The notes: generated by a model not told the origin, from the sequence alone. Positions 1 through 10,234 are shown, counted from the first letter of the stretch. The stretch: 64,000 nt of DNA from Zoroaster sp. YZ-2022 (GCA_029582265.1 CM055823.1:4154001-4218000); one strand, 5' to 3'. Numbers and translations: made by a program.

Positions 1-24
1 TAAAGACTGTTTGCGGTGACACCA
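1..24 (+). repeat. Edge of a satellite/terminal-repeat copy
   Basis: The first 24 bases match the core word of the 63-bp array at 23561-24740 (TAAAGACTGTTTGCGGTGAC plus ACCA). In copy 2 of the segmental duplication the array lies about 300 bp left of the duplicated block. Finding the same word at the left edge here suggests that an equivalent array, and the 5' half of gene A, lie just outside the window. Confidence 0.6.
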
Positions 25-390
25 CCTTTGCTTTGCGTCCGTCAGATCAACATTAGACACAGGAAATTTTATCCATGTTGGGCGTTGAGCAGATATGCGG
101 TCCAAAGTACTTGCAACGTATGTACTTACAGTGGGCTGGGTTATCCCCATCACCTCTGCTACTGAGGTCTGGTAGCCTGGATCTGCTAAGTAACGCAAAG
201 TTGTCTCCATGCGCTCCACTGGTGACAAGCATCCACCACGTGTCTCATGCCTTTTGGGCAGAAATGTTTGTGCAAGCCAATCAACATTTTCCTGATCAAA
301 TCGAAATTTTCGATAGGTGCCAGGAGATGTCTCAGCACGATTAATCCTGTTTTTATACACCTTATGACCTTCTCTTACATGCATGAACAT
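1..390 (-). pseudogene. Harbinger (PIF) transposase, N-terminal fragment
   Basis: The minus strand is open from an ATG at 390 to the window edge (130 codons). It reads as the helical DNA-binding region that precedes the DDE nuclease of PIF/Harbinger transposases: it begins MFMHVREGHKVYKNRINRAE, continues through FRFDQENVDWLAQTF and has RMETTLRYLADPGYQTSVAE, then VMGITQPTVSTYV, a helix-turn-helix-like stretch. The catalytic DDE part is absent. The last eight codons (positions 1-24) are not transposase; they are the motif of the 63-bp satellite at 23561-24740, so the reading frame runs by chance into another repeat. Two more copies of the same N-terminal region lie at 789-914 and 1909-2070. Family assignment is from motif recognition; the piece is truncated and probably dead. 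Confidence 0.7.
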
Positions 391-788
391 GGTGCTCACA
401 GTTAAGCATGAAGGCGTGAGTAAAAGATCAAGCTGGTATGGAGGAGCTTGCAAAACTACGAGCAAATGCTTCTGGTTACAAGTAAAAGATAGGTTTTATT
501 TAATGGGCCGGATAAATAAAAAGTAGCAATTGCTTTTACTAGTCATTTTCTTAAATCTTCATTAATAAAAGTGAGCAATTACTTGCAAGTAATTGCTTCC
601 AGTAGTTAGCAAAAGCAATTGCTATGATTTTTAAGCAATTACTAGAGAGATTAGCACTTGCTTGGAAGCATATAAATAAACCAGACCTTTTACTAATGAC
701 TTGTAGCACTTGCTAATATTTTTACAAGATACTAAATGAGGAGCTTACGCATTTGCTAACACTTGCATGTTGCATTACTCCTGCCATC

Positions 789-914
789 ATGGCCGAGTTT
801 ATGCATGTAAGGGAACATGAAAAGGTGTACAATGAAAGAATAAATCGTGATGAAGTAAATCCTACCAGATACCGGAAATTATTTCGTTTCAATTTTGAAA
901 ATTTGGAGTTGCTA
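789..914 (+). pseudogene. Harbinger transposase N-terminal relic
   Basis: The plus strand reads FMHVREHEKVYNERINRD, then EVNPTRYRKLFRFNFENLEL, clearly homologous to the minus-strand fragment at 1-390. Homology stops near 914, exactly where the Myb-like relic begins on the opposite strand, so an internal deletion has joined the 5' ends of the two genes of the element. Not functional. Confidence 0.6.
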
Positions 915-929
915 GCAGCAGTCGAAGTA

Positions 930-1260
930 CTTGGTTTGAAACCAGCAGAAATGGCGCATGGCATCTTCGTAATAGTCGGGTTTTCATCCCCTTTGAAGAT
1001 GTTGTACAGATCTTGTTCCCATGGAACCAAAACAATCTTCCTATTTCCTGTTTTCATTCCATCTGTTTTCTTCTTCACTTGACTTTTCATGTTTGCTATC
1101 TTTTTCAAAATTTGTTTCTCATCCATGGCTTTACCTGTGTTGGTAGCAATTGACATTTGTGCTTTTTTAAGTGCATTTTCCTTCATGTCTTTTACCCCCG
1201 GCAACTGACTTTTCTCGATTAGAACAGGGTACTCTTTGATTATACTAACGAACAGTTCGT
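930..1260 (-). pseudogene. Myb/SANT-like protein of a Harbinger element (relic)
   Basis: A minus-strand reading frame (722-1423, 233 codons with non-homologous ends) contains LNELFVSIIKEYPVLIEKSQ followed by a lysine-rich helical stretch with LKKIANMKSQVKKKTDGMKT and a tail with VLVPWEQDLYNIF. This resembles the trihelix/Myb-SANT-like DNA-binding protein encoded beside the transposase in many Harbinger elements, where it assists nuclear import and end binding. The C-terminal third of the frame is just the antisense of the transposase relic at 789-914. Family call from general resemblance. Confidence 0.5.
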
Positions 1261-1717
1261 TCAAAGATTGCTCACTATTTGTACCACTCCCCAATTCTTC
1301 GGCAGCATCCATGTTGCTAACACATGCCTCATATACAACCACTAGGCTAATCGGAACTGACCTCCCATCATTGTTATACCCATAAGCAATTGCTAACCCA
1401 CCCAAGCAACAGGTGCTAGTCAAAGAAGAAGGTTATTTATACATTTTTAAGCAATTGCTTAACCTTGAGCTTTTACTTGTTAAGCAATTGCTATTGCTTG
1501 AGCTTTTACTAGATAAGCAATTGCTAACTTTTATTTATCCGGCCCAATGTTTTCAAGCATTTGCTAATTTGTAAAGCATTTGCTTACAAGAAACGAGCTT
1601 GTGCTTCTGCTTATAAGCAGAAGCTTTTGCTTATGAGCAATTACTTAGTTTTATTTATAAAAATTCAAGAAAAAGCCTAGAAAAAGCAAATGCTACTTTT
1701 TATTTATTCGGCCCAAT

Positions 1718-2362
1718 AGGCCGTATTCATAAAAATAAGTAATTACTTACTAGTAAATGCTATAAGTAAAAGCAACAGCAAGGTAAGTAAAAGGTCTAGT
1801 CTAAGCAATTGCTAAAAATCTTATTCATAACCATTTGCTAAATGATTACAGTTGTTAATTGCCACGGCTAGTAAGTTCTCAAGTAGTTGCTATTGTACTA
1901 CAGTACCATCCACGAGTCTCGGTATTTGGTGGTATGAAGGTGTTTGCAAGCCATTCCACATTTTCTTTCTCAAACCTAAATAAAGTTCTGTAAGTGGTAG
2001 GGTTGACTTCATCACGATTAAGCCTGATGTTATACACCTTAGGTTGTGGTCTTGGACGTAAAAACATGGCAGAAGATGTGATATGTCTGTACTGGCTAAA
2101 CAGCAAGCCAAAAATTAGGTGCTTGTACAATCACTAGTAAATGCTAGTCAAAGGTCATTTTTATGAATACAAATTGAAGTAGGCGCTAATTTCTCTAGCA
2201 TTTACTTATAAGTAAAAAGCAATTACTAATGCTTAAAATTTGTAGTTTTTACTTGAAAGTCATTGCTATGTTATTTCTATGAATACACATTTAAGTAAAA
2301 GGTTAGTAAAAGGGGGTTGTTACTTTAGTAAAAGCAATTACTTATTTTTATGAATACGGCCT
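1718..2362. mobile_element. Harbinger-type MITE B with AAT target duplication
   Basis: Terminal inverted repeats AGGCCGTATTCATAAAAATA (left) and its complement (right, ending 2362) are flanked by AAT at 1715-1717 and 2363-2365. The right flank continues with DNA that has a counterpart in duplication copy 2 at about 25053 without the element, an empty-site comparison. The left AAT is shared with element A, so the elements inserted side by side or one into the other. Internal words AGTAATTACTT and AGCAATTACT match the sub-terminal repeats of element A. Confidence 0.7.
1909..2070 (-). pseudogene. Harbinger transposase N-terminal relic
   Basis: The minus strand encodes VYNIRLNRDEVNPTTYRTLF and then RFEKENVEWLANTFIPPNTE, a third copy of the transposase N-terminal region, inside element B. 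No DDE domain follows. Non-functional internal cargo of a deletion derivative. Confidence 0.6.
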
Positions 2363-2546
2363 AATGACACGACAAAATTGCAATCGGTAAATTAAATGAT
2401 GATAAAGAAAATATAATTCATGACGATGATACTATGTAATATTATTGTTCAATAATTAAAATGTTGTTCCTCATCAATGGGTCCCGTCCTAAATTACTTT
2501 TGGATGTTAATTGTTGTTAATCTAGACTTCTGGCAATTATTTTGTG

Positions 2547-2718
2547 AAATATATCATTCCTAAATATTAGTTATTCTATCTCAAAGGACATTCCCATAGA
2601 TAATATATCATTCCTAAATATTAGTTATTCTATCTAAAAGGACATTCCCATAGATAATAAATATATCATTCCTAAATATTAGTTATTCTATCTCAAAGGA
2701 CATTCCCATAGATAATAC
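2547..2718. repeat. Tandem repeat, about 58 bp x 3
   Basis: Three consecutive copies of a unit beginning ATATATCATTCCTAAATATT and ending near CCCATAGATAAT. Duplication copy 2 has only one unit (about 25236-25288), so the expansion followed the duplication or contracted in copy 2. Confidence 0.85.
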
Positions 2719-2826
2719 AAAATATTCCTAAATTACCGGGAAAAAACACGAAAATCATGAGTGATGCATCCTTTAACGTTTTCTTTACTGTTTTCTTGTT
2801 GTAATTCATCACATTACTTGGAGCAG

Positions 2827-2835
2827 CAATGTCAG
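2827..2835 (+). CDS. Gene A micro-exon, 9 nt (QCQ)
   Basis: Candidate micro-exon CAATGTCAG (Gln-Cys-Gln, phase 0) followed by a strong donor GTAAGATATG. The acceptor is a NAGNAG pair (GAGCAG), so splicing at the first AG would give 12 nt (QQCQ); both keep the frame. A pyrimidine-rich stretch (TTTTCTTTACTGTTTTCTTG) lies upstream. The exon and its splice sites are identical in gene B (25389-25397). It supplies one of two cysteines in the predicted peptide. Supported by signal strength, frame and conservation between copies; no transcript seen. Confidence 0.55.
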
Positions 2836-3164
2836 GTAAGATATGAATATTTAACAGATTACGTAATATCATGATTGAAGTTTTATCATTATTAATTGAT
2901 ATCAAAAGTATATCGATCCGATTCATGGATGTTTCATGAGGTTGCATTTTGTCAGATGAAATTTTTACTTTAAATCTAAATGAGAGCAAATAAGACAAAA
3001 TAATTTCTCAGGATGACTGATACTTGAGAAAACTTTACACCATTTCTTTGTTTGATAATGATTCATTCATTTGACAATCTGAGAATAACGAATATTATAC
3101 CGTCCCTTTAAAGATATATTCTACCGTGTTTTTCGCTCGTTGTTTCGCTCATATTTTAACAAAT

Positions 3165-3495
3165 AAAAATGGACTTTACACCTCTTAAAACAAAACTGAA
3201 CATGAAATTATCTGACATCATGTTCACATTAATAACGTCAAATGTTTCTTCTTTTTATTGTAAACTAGTTATATTTACGTATTTATCCGATTGATAGATG
3301 TTTCATGAGGTTGCATTTTGTCAGATGAAATTTTGAGTTTAAACATAAACTAGAATTGCCAGCTACGAAAGTTCAAGAAGATTTTTAACAAATATGTATG
3401 GAGTTAATACCACTTAAAACAAAACTGAACATGAAATTATCTGACATCATAATCACATTAATAACGTCAAATGTTTCTTCTTTTCATTGTATTTT
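3165..3495. repeat. Local duplication of about 90 bp
   Basis: The stretch around 3180-3265 (AAAACAAAACTGAACATGAA and following) is repeated at 3410-3495. Copy 2 of the segmental duplication has one version (about 25590-25665), so copy 1 gained a local duplication. No gene in it. Confidence 0.75.
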
Positions 3496-3564
3496 TCATT
3501 TCATTTCATTCATATTTACGTACTTATTTTATAATCTCTTTTACCAAACCATTGCACTGTCAAG

Positions 3565-3576
3565 CTGGACTCAAGG
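3565..3576 (+). CDS. Gene A micro-exon, 12 nt (LDSR)
   Basis: CTGGACTCAAGG (Leu-Asp-Ser-Arg, phase 0) lies between an acceptor (CACTGTCAAG) and a consensus donor GTAAGTAG. In gene B (25728-25739) the exon is identical and the acceptor is the better TGTCCAG. Exon size and phase fit the symmetric micro-exon pattern of the gene. Confidence 0.55.
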
Positions 3577-4090
3577 GTAAGTAGTTTTCCAGATTCTACC
3601 ACAAGAGGGCGCTAAGTGGTTACAAAAATACAACTACAGAATTATATTTGTTATCACGTATCAGTCTGTAACAAGGGATACCTTTAGGAGCAACCGACTA
3701 TACAGACCAGGTTGTAAACTTACTTACATTTGAAGCGTCCTCTGTTGGTCTTGACAGCTAGGAATCTAGCCAACCAGGAATTATAATCCTGGTACAATAA
3801 TCTTACAAAATTCTGTGAATATTTTAAGCATTACTTCTTAAATCGTCTACACAAAGTACACAAAAAAATCATATTGTGTTTACTAACTTTAAAATGTGAC
3901 GGACAATCCATATAAAAAAGAAATAACACTGGAAACTGCATATTTCAAAATCTTTCAGTCCAATTTACTGATGGAATTCATGCAAACTTGTATGGTGCTT
4001 GTCTTCAGACAAGACACATGCATTTTCATGCTCGAAAGAAGACCAGTGTCAGATATAAAAGTCTAGTGTGGCGCCCTCCATCGGTGGATG

Positions 4091-4150
4091 CACACCAACT
4101 AGATGCACACCGACTAGATGCACACCGACTAGATGCACACCGACTAGACA
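4091..4150. repeat. 15-bp minisatellite
   Basis: About four copies of ACTAGATGCACACCG. The copy-2 counterpart at 26029-26105 has diverged units (ACTAGATGGACACCG) and a different copy number. Intronic in gene A. Confidence 0.85.
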
Positions 4151-4785
4151 TAATTCTATGTCAATAAACATGACATGGGCCAATTAGCTCCATGAACTTC
4201 TTCCTTCGTATACACTACGTCAGAGTTATATCGATGAAACTTCACCCCCGCACAAAGGATCAGTTGCAGATGAAAATGCGCATGCGGGCAAACTTCCTTC
4301 ATGTCTGACAGCTGCCTGTATGTGTCCATGATCATTTTAGCCACCGAAGCAAAAACAAGTAGGAAATATGAACATTTTCAGGTAACATTAATTTTACGTA
4401 ATCAAAGGTCCGGCGACCATCGTCAGCTTACATAGAAACAGAAAGTGTTCTTTAACGGGCGAAAACGGGAAGGGGAAATAGTGGGAAATGCATAATTTTA
4501 TTCAACATATTGAATGTACGAGGGTAATGAAACTTCATCGGGATGACTCTGACGTAGTATATAACATAATAAAAGGGGCGGGGCTTGAGGGCTAGGGGCC
4601 AATTAGCCCTGATAGGACCCTATCTACAGTGCAAAGTACACTTCCGATAGGGTCCTGACCTAAATAATACAAGAAGGGGGGAGGTGGCTTGAGGGCTAGG
4701 GGCCAATATGTTCAGTAAATGTATCACATGATCACCGATACGTACCAGAAGGAAATAGCGAAAAACAGCATCATCTCTTTACGTA

Positions 4786-4876
4786 CTGATGGATGACGGC
4801 TGATGGATGACGGCTGATGGATGACGGCGGATGGATGACGGCGGATGGATGACGGCGGATGGATGACGGCTGATGG
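4786..4876. repeat. 14-bp minisatellite
   Basis: Six to seven copies of TGATGGATGACGGC (with CGGATG variants). Copy 2 has barely two diverged units at about 26295-26322. The surrounding intron DNA from 3577 to 5544 otherwise holds no gene that I can support; a G-rich repeated phrase, GGCTTGAGGGCTAGGGGCCA, occurs at about 4579 and 4690. Confidence 0.8.
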
Positions 4877-5544
4877 ATGGCTGTTGCAGAGCTTTTGTTT
4901 TACTGGTCCCCTTTAAACAAGTTTCGTTTGTCCATAATGAATGCAAAACAATTGTACTTTAATTTATACACTCAAGCTCCGGTTACAGTAACAGACTAGT
5001 ACAATTTAAAAGTGAATATATTGAGGGAGAGGTAATTCATTTCTTAATCAAGTTACAAGTAATTATGTTTCAACTAAAGGGTTCATAACAAGTCGTATTA
5101 CACTAAACAAACAGTGAGTCAATCGCCTTGCTGTCATTTTCACTGTCATTTTGCTGTCATATAAGTGTATCCCCAATCTCTCTTTGTAACCATGGTAATG
5201 AAAACAAGATAACAGTTTGAGTATTTTGGCTGAAGTTTTTTATTTGAATTGTTTTTGTTTTTTATTTGTTGTTTAATTGAAGAATGTCAACAAGTCATTT
5301 CTGTTCATGTCAAGTCAAGTATGTCGGCCTAATTTCGTAATTTAAAGTAAAATGTGGCATGAGTTAGATTCAAGTCAAGTCACTGACTTGAGTCAACATC
5401 TCTGGGCGGTAAGCTCCTACCGAAAAACCTTTCGACTTTGTCCATAAACTTTTCACCACACAAATGGTTTATAGTCTTCTATTCATAAACTAATCTGTAT
5501 TTCTTTTTATATCCTTGCTTCTGATGTTCCATTCTATATGAAAG

Positions 5545-5559
5545 AAATGCCCGGCTCAG
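5545..5559 (+). CDS. Gene A hypervariable micro-exon, 15 nt (KCPAQ)
   Basis: AAATGCCCGGCTCAG (Lys-Cys-Pro-Ala-Gln, phase 0) sits between acceptor CTATATGAAAG and donor GTAAGTTTCGCC. The gene B equivalent (26981-26995) is AACTGCCAAGGAACG (Asn-Cys-Gln-Gly-Thr). By eye 7 of 15 bases differ, yet the 54 bases before and about 30 bases after are identical between copies. Only the cysteine codon and a few bases are kept. The sharp change at the predicted splice sites is independent evidence for the exon limits and points to diversifying selection on this segment of the peptide. The upstream pyrimidine tract is moderate (TATTTCTTTTTATATCCTTG). Confidence 0.7.
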
Positions 5560-6359
5560 GTAAGTTTCGCCTGTTTTTACCAGTATAGAACCATTCTCAC
5601 GTTGCGCCATCCTCGTCAGATTCCATGATATAAGGAAGTCTGACCATACGTGTCTCAGTTTGGTCACGTAGACGTGAACGAAAGAAAAACAAAATGGCTG
5701 CCCCAAGTCTATAATAAGTGTTGTTTTTGTCATATAAGCATTGGAACGATTTGGGCGCCGATCGGTCCTTGGGCGCTCAAAATCGGACAAAAACTTTAGT
5801 TTTGTAGAAGTCAATTTAAACAATTTTCCTTCGTCTTTTCTAGCAATTGCAAGAACATATAGCCTGGTAGCAACCCTACCATTTAGTCTGGATAATTATT
5901 CGACATGTTACGTCGAAACGTCATTGAGGCAGTGTCAATTACCGAAATATGACGATTTTCCAGCGGTATTTTTTATGTTCAAACAATTCCATTTATCATT
6001 TCGTCTAAGAAATAAAGGGCGCCCAACATCGCCTAATAACGCCCAAGCGTTTTGTTTGAATGCACACAATTTCGTTTTCACTAAAAATGCATTTTCTTTT
6101 TTTTTGGTTTTTATTATTTAAAAATAAATTGTGCATTTATTAAGAAATACTGGACTTGAGTTCTTTAATATATTTTGCTGCCCCAGAAAAGCACTGGTAC
6201 AGACATGACACTGTCCCTCAACAGCAGTATATGGCATTCAATCCTACCATCCTTCAACACTCACAACCTACAGTATAGTGACACGCCTCAACGAGTAACC
6301 CACACACTTCATAAGTGACCAATCAGAACACTTCCCAACACAACACATAATCCCAACAA

Positions 6360-6730
6360 ATACTACTTAAGGAGCTGCATCTCCAAACCTCTTCATTCTC
6401 CTGATGAAGATTAGAGCTGGCTCATTGAAACGTAGAGAAGTCCCCGTAAAAATCGCCATGGTTCTCCCTGAAACATGTTCTCACTTAGTGATAGTTGAGA
6501 AACGAGTTGCCCAATACTGGTTCTCCCTGAACCACGTTCTCACTTAGAGATAATTGAGAAACAAGTTGCCCAATATTGGTTCTCCACTGAACCATAATCT
6601 CACTTTATAGCGACAGTCGAGATATGGGTTGTGCGATAAGGTTCTTTTCAGAACCTGTTACCTCACTTAGGGATAGTTGAGATAAACACATGGTGTTACC
6701 ACAAACCGAAACGATACTATTATAATAATG
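6360..6730 (+). repeat. Penelope-like terminal repeat copy
   Basis: Contains CTGATGA and GAAACGT around a short hairpin, then three units of a TTCTCACTTAG-type inverted motif, and ends with CATGGTGTTACCACAAACCG. The same family occurs at 27940-28235 (duplicated copy), 34735-35110, 35205-35310, 38455-38590, 48282-48565 and 62190-62450. The CTGANGA-hairpin-GAAAC arrangement recalls the hammerhead ribozyme motif reported in terminal repeats of Penelope-like elements; no reverse transcriptase is seen, so the family assignment is inference. Confidence 0.45.
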
Positions 6731-6757
6731 TTCTTTTTCAATTAATTTCACCTGCAG

Positions 6758-6784
6758 AGCTGGGAGGATTTAGCGAAATTAAAA
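6758..6784 (+). CDS. Gene A hypervariable micro-exon, 27 nt (SWEDLAKLK)
   Basis: The exon encodes Ser-Trp-Glu-Asp-Leu-Ala-Lys-Leu-Lys in phase 0. The acceptor is strong (AATTAATTTCACCTGCAG) and the donor is consensus (GTAAGTATTC). The gene B exon at 28263-28289 encodes DWENLNKLK. By eye 7 of 27 bases differ, changing Ser/Asp, Asp/Asn and Ala/Asn with one silent change, while about 175 bases of downstream intron differ at only two positions. Kept residues (W, E, L, K, L, K) suggest an amphipathic helix that continues into the terminal exon. Confidence 0.75.
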
Positions 6785-6936
6785 GTAAGTATTCAAATTG
6801 CACATGTGTTCACTGACATGGTGACGTTATTATGATGTCACAGCGTTCCAAAAACGAATGCCCCGCGTCACCAAACAGAAACTGTTTTTATTGCATGCAA
6901 TTTTGCTACGACTTTTTTCCATTAAATATATTGCAG

Positions 6937-6941
6937 TTTCT
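6937..6941 (+). other. Possible 5-nt frame-changing cassette (gene A)
   Basis: TTTCT is bounded by a good acceptor (CTTTTTTCCATTAAATATAT then TGCAG) and by GTAAGAATTG. It is identical in copy 2 (28442-28446). Five bases would shift the terminal exon frame. In gene A the shifted frame stops quickly (TGA 9033-9035); in gene B it stays open to 30234. It may be only a pair of cryptic sites. Confidence 0.2.
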
Positions 6942-7133
6942 GTAAGAATTGCCGAAATTCATTTATTGACCATTTGTAATGGTTCCTATGATCCGTATTA
7001 TACTTACTATAGATAGAAGTTCAGGGTCAGGTAATTGGTGTCTAACAAATGAATGAATCCACCACGAGGCCATTTTACTACTCCACAAATACAAATACCA
7101 CAAAGGACTACAACAATGTAGAATGCAGTGGTT

Positions 7134-7600
7134 TATGAGAGTGGTAACATGGGACCCAGTGGCTTCAATGTAAGCACATGACCCTCTATCCAGTCAGTAT
7201 AATAGAGATCAGTGATTGCAATGCGTGGTTTATGAGAGTGGTAACATGGCATCCAGTGGCTTCAATGTAAGCACATGACCCTCTATCCAGTCAGTATAAT
7301 AGAGATCATTGATTGCAATGCGTGGTTTATGAGAGTGGTAACATGGCATCTTCAGTGGCTTCAATGTATGCGTATGACCCTCTATCCAGTCAGCATAATA
7401 AAGATCATTGATTGCAATGCGTGGTTTATGAGAGTGGTAACATGGCACCCAGTGGCTTCAATGTAAGCACATGACTCTCTATCCAGTCAGTATAATAGAG
7501 ATCATTGATTGCAATGCGTGGTTTATGAGACTGGTAACATGGCACCCAGTGGCTTCATTGTTAATGTATGATCCTCTGTCCAGTCAGTATAATATAGATC
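7134..7600. repeat. Minisatellite, about 97 bp x 5
   Basis: Units carry GGTTTATGAGAGTGGTAACA, then CCAGTGGCTTCAATGTAAGC and CTATCCAGTCAGTATAATAG. Units differ by a few substitutions and one 10-base insertion. Copy 2 has only about two units (28620-28835). Short open frames across it are repeat artefacts. Confidence 0.9.
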
Positions 7601-8009
7601 AGTGGCCAGTACCCACGACAGTTGTTTGTTATCATAGTCTGAATTAACAAACTCCATTTCACTGGGTCCGAGGAACAGCCTTCCCAAGCTTAAAACTACA
7701 CATAGAGGGCGCTATTCATTACAACCTCATTCCTTATCTTACTTTACAAAACAGGAAGAATATTTAAGTAGAGCAAGGCAACGGCAACGACGACCGACGG
7801 AACAGCCATCTTGAACAAGACCGTACAAATTGATGAGGTCATGCAAACAAGGTATTCAAGACTTAATTATTATTTCGCGTAAGCACAACATGAAAAGAAA
7901 GATCTTGTTTTCCTTTCTGCCGGTTACACCACAAGTCCCATATCCTGAGGAAACCTGTAAACAAGGGCGATTGCTATGTGAACCAGAAACAGTTCTAGTG
8001 CATTACTTG

Positions 8010-8135
8010 AATAATCTTGTACATAGGACATGTCTTAACGTCCCATCCGAAGGACGAAGCAATTATATGGTTAAGTGTCTTGCTCAACGACACAAGTGCC
8101 GCAACCAGCCAGGCCGGGATTCAAACCCACATTCT
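8010..8135 (-). mobile_element. tRNA-derived SINE fragment
   Basis: On the minus strand it carries the box-B-like GGGTTTGAATCCCGGC and the phrase CACTTGTGTCGTTGAGCAAG, the domain shared with the SINEs at 23045-23350, 49961-50247 and 59501-59842. The same fragment is present in duplication copy 2 at about 29255-29370, so it inserted before the duplication. Confidence 0.6.
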
Positions 8136-8270
8136 AAATGATATAAATAAGTCCTTGTACATCACTGGTATTCTCGGAATTATAAATGATCACAGATTGA
8201 AATGAAACTTATTTGCTGTAAAATTGTTTATGGTGGAAAAAAAATTCCCTACCTTACCGTCAAAACCAAT

Positions 8271-8495
8271 GTTGCGTCAGGAAGGGCATCCGGCGGAAAA
8301 CCCATGCCAAATCAAATATGCGGAGAAGAAGAAGAAGAAGAAGAAGAAGAAGAAGAAGAAGAAGAAGAAGAAGAAGAAGAAGAAGAAGAAGAAGAAGAAG
8401 AAGAAGAAGAAGAAGAAGAAGAAGAAGAAGAAGAAGAAGAAGAAGAAGAAGAAGAAGAAGAAGAAGAAGAAGAAGAAGAAGAAGAAGAAGAAATT
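8271..8495 (+). mobile_element. RTE-type tail with long (GAA)n tract
   Basis: GTCAGGAAGGGCATCCGGCG begins a 3' tail also seen in the SINE at 50146 and typical of RTE-clade retrotransposons; it leads into about 58 GAA triplets (8319-8492). Duplication copy 2 lacks both, so this is a copy-1 insertion. The tract gives meaningless poly-Glu, poly-Lys and poly-Arg frames. Purine-only tracts of this length can form triplex DNA. Confidence 0.65.
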
Positions 8496-9010
8496 CACAT
8501 ATAAATTAACCTGTGAAAGTTTAAATTTATTTTATTGCAAGAAAATAGTGGAATATTTCAAGGAATGTTTGATACCATCATCAACTTTACACCAAGTTTA
8601 TTAAACAATTTGATTATCTATGTTTCTCGTGATTACTAAAATAAGTGTACAATGATAGTGGTTTTTAAAAACCATAATTTTTGTGTAATTAACATTGCTG
8701 TAATGGTGCTTCAAGAAATACCACATTCGAAAGGAACAGAGAACATTTTCATTCAAACATTTTTTTCTAAATTTGTTCGCAATTTGTTTCTGGTATATTG
8801 CTGTGTGCATTCTTGCTCCTGTTGCTATGCAAGTAATCCGAGAAGAGTTGCTTGTATGTCTTGTGCATATTTAAAAAAAAATTATTTAGATTTTTAATTT
8901 TCTTATTTTATTTTAAGCCACTATTTTATCTATAACTTGCGATTCATGTGTTGAAATTTAGCAAGATTCGTTTATTTATCAGTACTTTATTCTTTCTTTT
9001 TATTTTTCAG

Positions 9011-9058
9011 GTACTTCTGTCCAAAGTCAACTTGAATTTTCTCAGTAGTTTTGTTTGA
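9011..9058 (+). CDS. Gene A terminal coding exon (VLLSKVNLNFLSSFV, stop)
   Basis: A strong acceptor (TTTCTTTTTATTTTTCAG) is followed in phase 0 by 15 codons and TGA at 9056-9058. Gene B has the same exon at 30123-30170 with one replacement (Asn to Asp). The C-terminus is hydrophobic and helix-prone and has no Gly-basic amidation signal. The 3' untranslated region would run to AATAAA at 11053 and now contains a 1.29-kb transposon. Gene A exons in the window are 2827, 3565, 5545, 6758 and 9011; the signal-peptide exon and two to four further exons should lie left of position 1. Confidence 0.65.
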   Translation, partial: VLLSKVNLNFLSSFV

Positions 9059-9395
9059 AAGGATTGGATTATTTGTCGCAAAGGACACTTTCTGTATGCT
9101 CTGCAACTTCTATCAAAAATAGGCTTAACCTAGATGACCCTTGAGGGCGCTATATCATAGAACATTGGTTGCGATGGGAAAAATTGCTACTAACTCCGTA
9201 TTTGCTGGTGTGTGAAATCACTGTGTGTTCAGTTTACATAATGCAGTAAAGTGAAATATTTCATCCAAGAGCCATAGGCCTACATACATAGAGTTGTGGT
9301 ATAAAGAGTACCAACAACATGAGAACAACATGGACATTTAACGTTCCGTTGCACAGAGAAAAATTCACACAATAGCTACACACACCAGTATTACG

Positions 9396-10203
9396 AATAA
9401 GCCTCATCGGAATTGAGCGCGCAATGAATTATGGGAGTCGGGTTTTGGAAAAAAGTTGTAAACAAACGCGCATGTTTGTGCAAAAGTCAATGGAAGAGAA
9501 AAGTGGTCGGTCAGAAAATTTACGTTTTTTACGTATTATAGCAAAATATTTGAAAAAATTATTAAGAATTAGTTAAATTACATACAGAACATTTGTATAA
9601 TTAAGAAAAGAATCATTTTTTATTCCCAGAAACCACGCAAACGGAGGATTTCTCAGCTGATTTCTGGATTGACAGTTATATTCTAATTTGCTCGTCGCAC
9701 TGTACTTTTTAGGCAAACTCGATCACTACTAACGGCCGAGAAGCTCTTCAGTTCGGTTTTCGGAACATATTTTCTTTTAGAAATATTGCCCCCCCCCATC
9801 GACAAAAATTCTATATTATGTATAAATTAAAGGATGGTAAAAAGGAGAAAACAGTGCCTTGTGCCACTTGTCTTTTTTATACGTTCCTGATATTCAATTG
9901 CTATTATTTTTTGTACAATCTAATTAGCGGTAGAAACAACAATTTATTGGCGTTTGACAAAAGCTATAATTAGTAAAATATTAATCCCGAGGGGATTAAA
10001 ATAGGCAAGTCTAATTTCAGATCTGATGGGCGGCGATCCGTGTCCCCAATCTACGATCAGGGAACGTGATGCAGTAATCAGACGGTCCCAAAATAATATA
10101 ATAAGATAATAGTTTCTTGATAAGATTATAGTTCTTGTCTCAACTAGCACTTTGCTTGATTTTAATTATTTTGTTTAATGGTTTGCTTTTTGGGGTGGCA
10201 GCA

Positions 10204-10234
<31 letters not shown>

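Larger units (their letters stand above)
505..1714. mobile_element. Harbinger-type non-autonomous element A
   Basis: Terminal inverted repeats begin GGGCCGGATAAATAAAAAGT on the left and the same with G to A at base 7 on the right. Both ends are flanked by AAT (502-504 and 1715-1717), a 3-bp target duplication. A third copy of the end (CCGGCCC at 1539-1545, again followed by AAT) shows a nested or duplicated end, so the element may originally have been 505-1545. Sub-terminal DNA is packed with the palindromic word AGCAATTGCT and variants, which could be transposase binding sites. It carries remnants of both proteins typical of Harbinger elements (transposase and Myb/SANT-like). Confidence 0.65.

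Noticed and set aside
722..1423. Intact 233-aa Myb-like gene
   Set aside because: The C-terminal third is antisense transposase relic and the N-terminal part spans element sub-terminal repeats; only the middle is homologous.
5741..6121. 126-codon plus frame
   Set aside because: The copy-2 equivalent is frameshifted and truncated; it crosses DNA that differs between copies and has no domain I recognise.
8202..8604. Poly-Glu, poly-Lys and poly-Arg frames and a poly-Phe frame on the other strand
   Set aside because: All read the GAA microsatellite.
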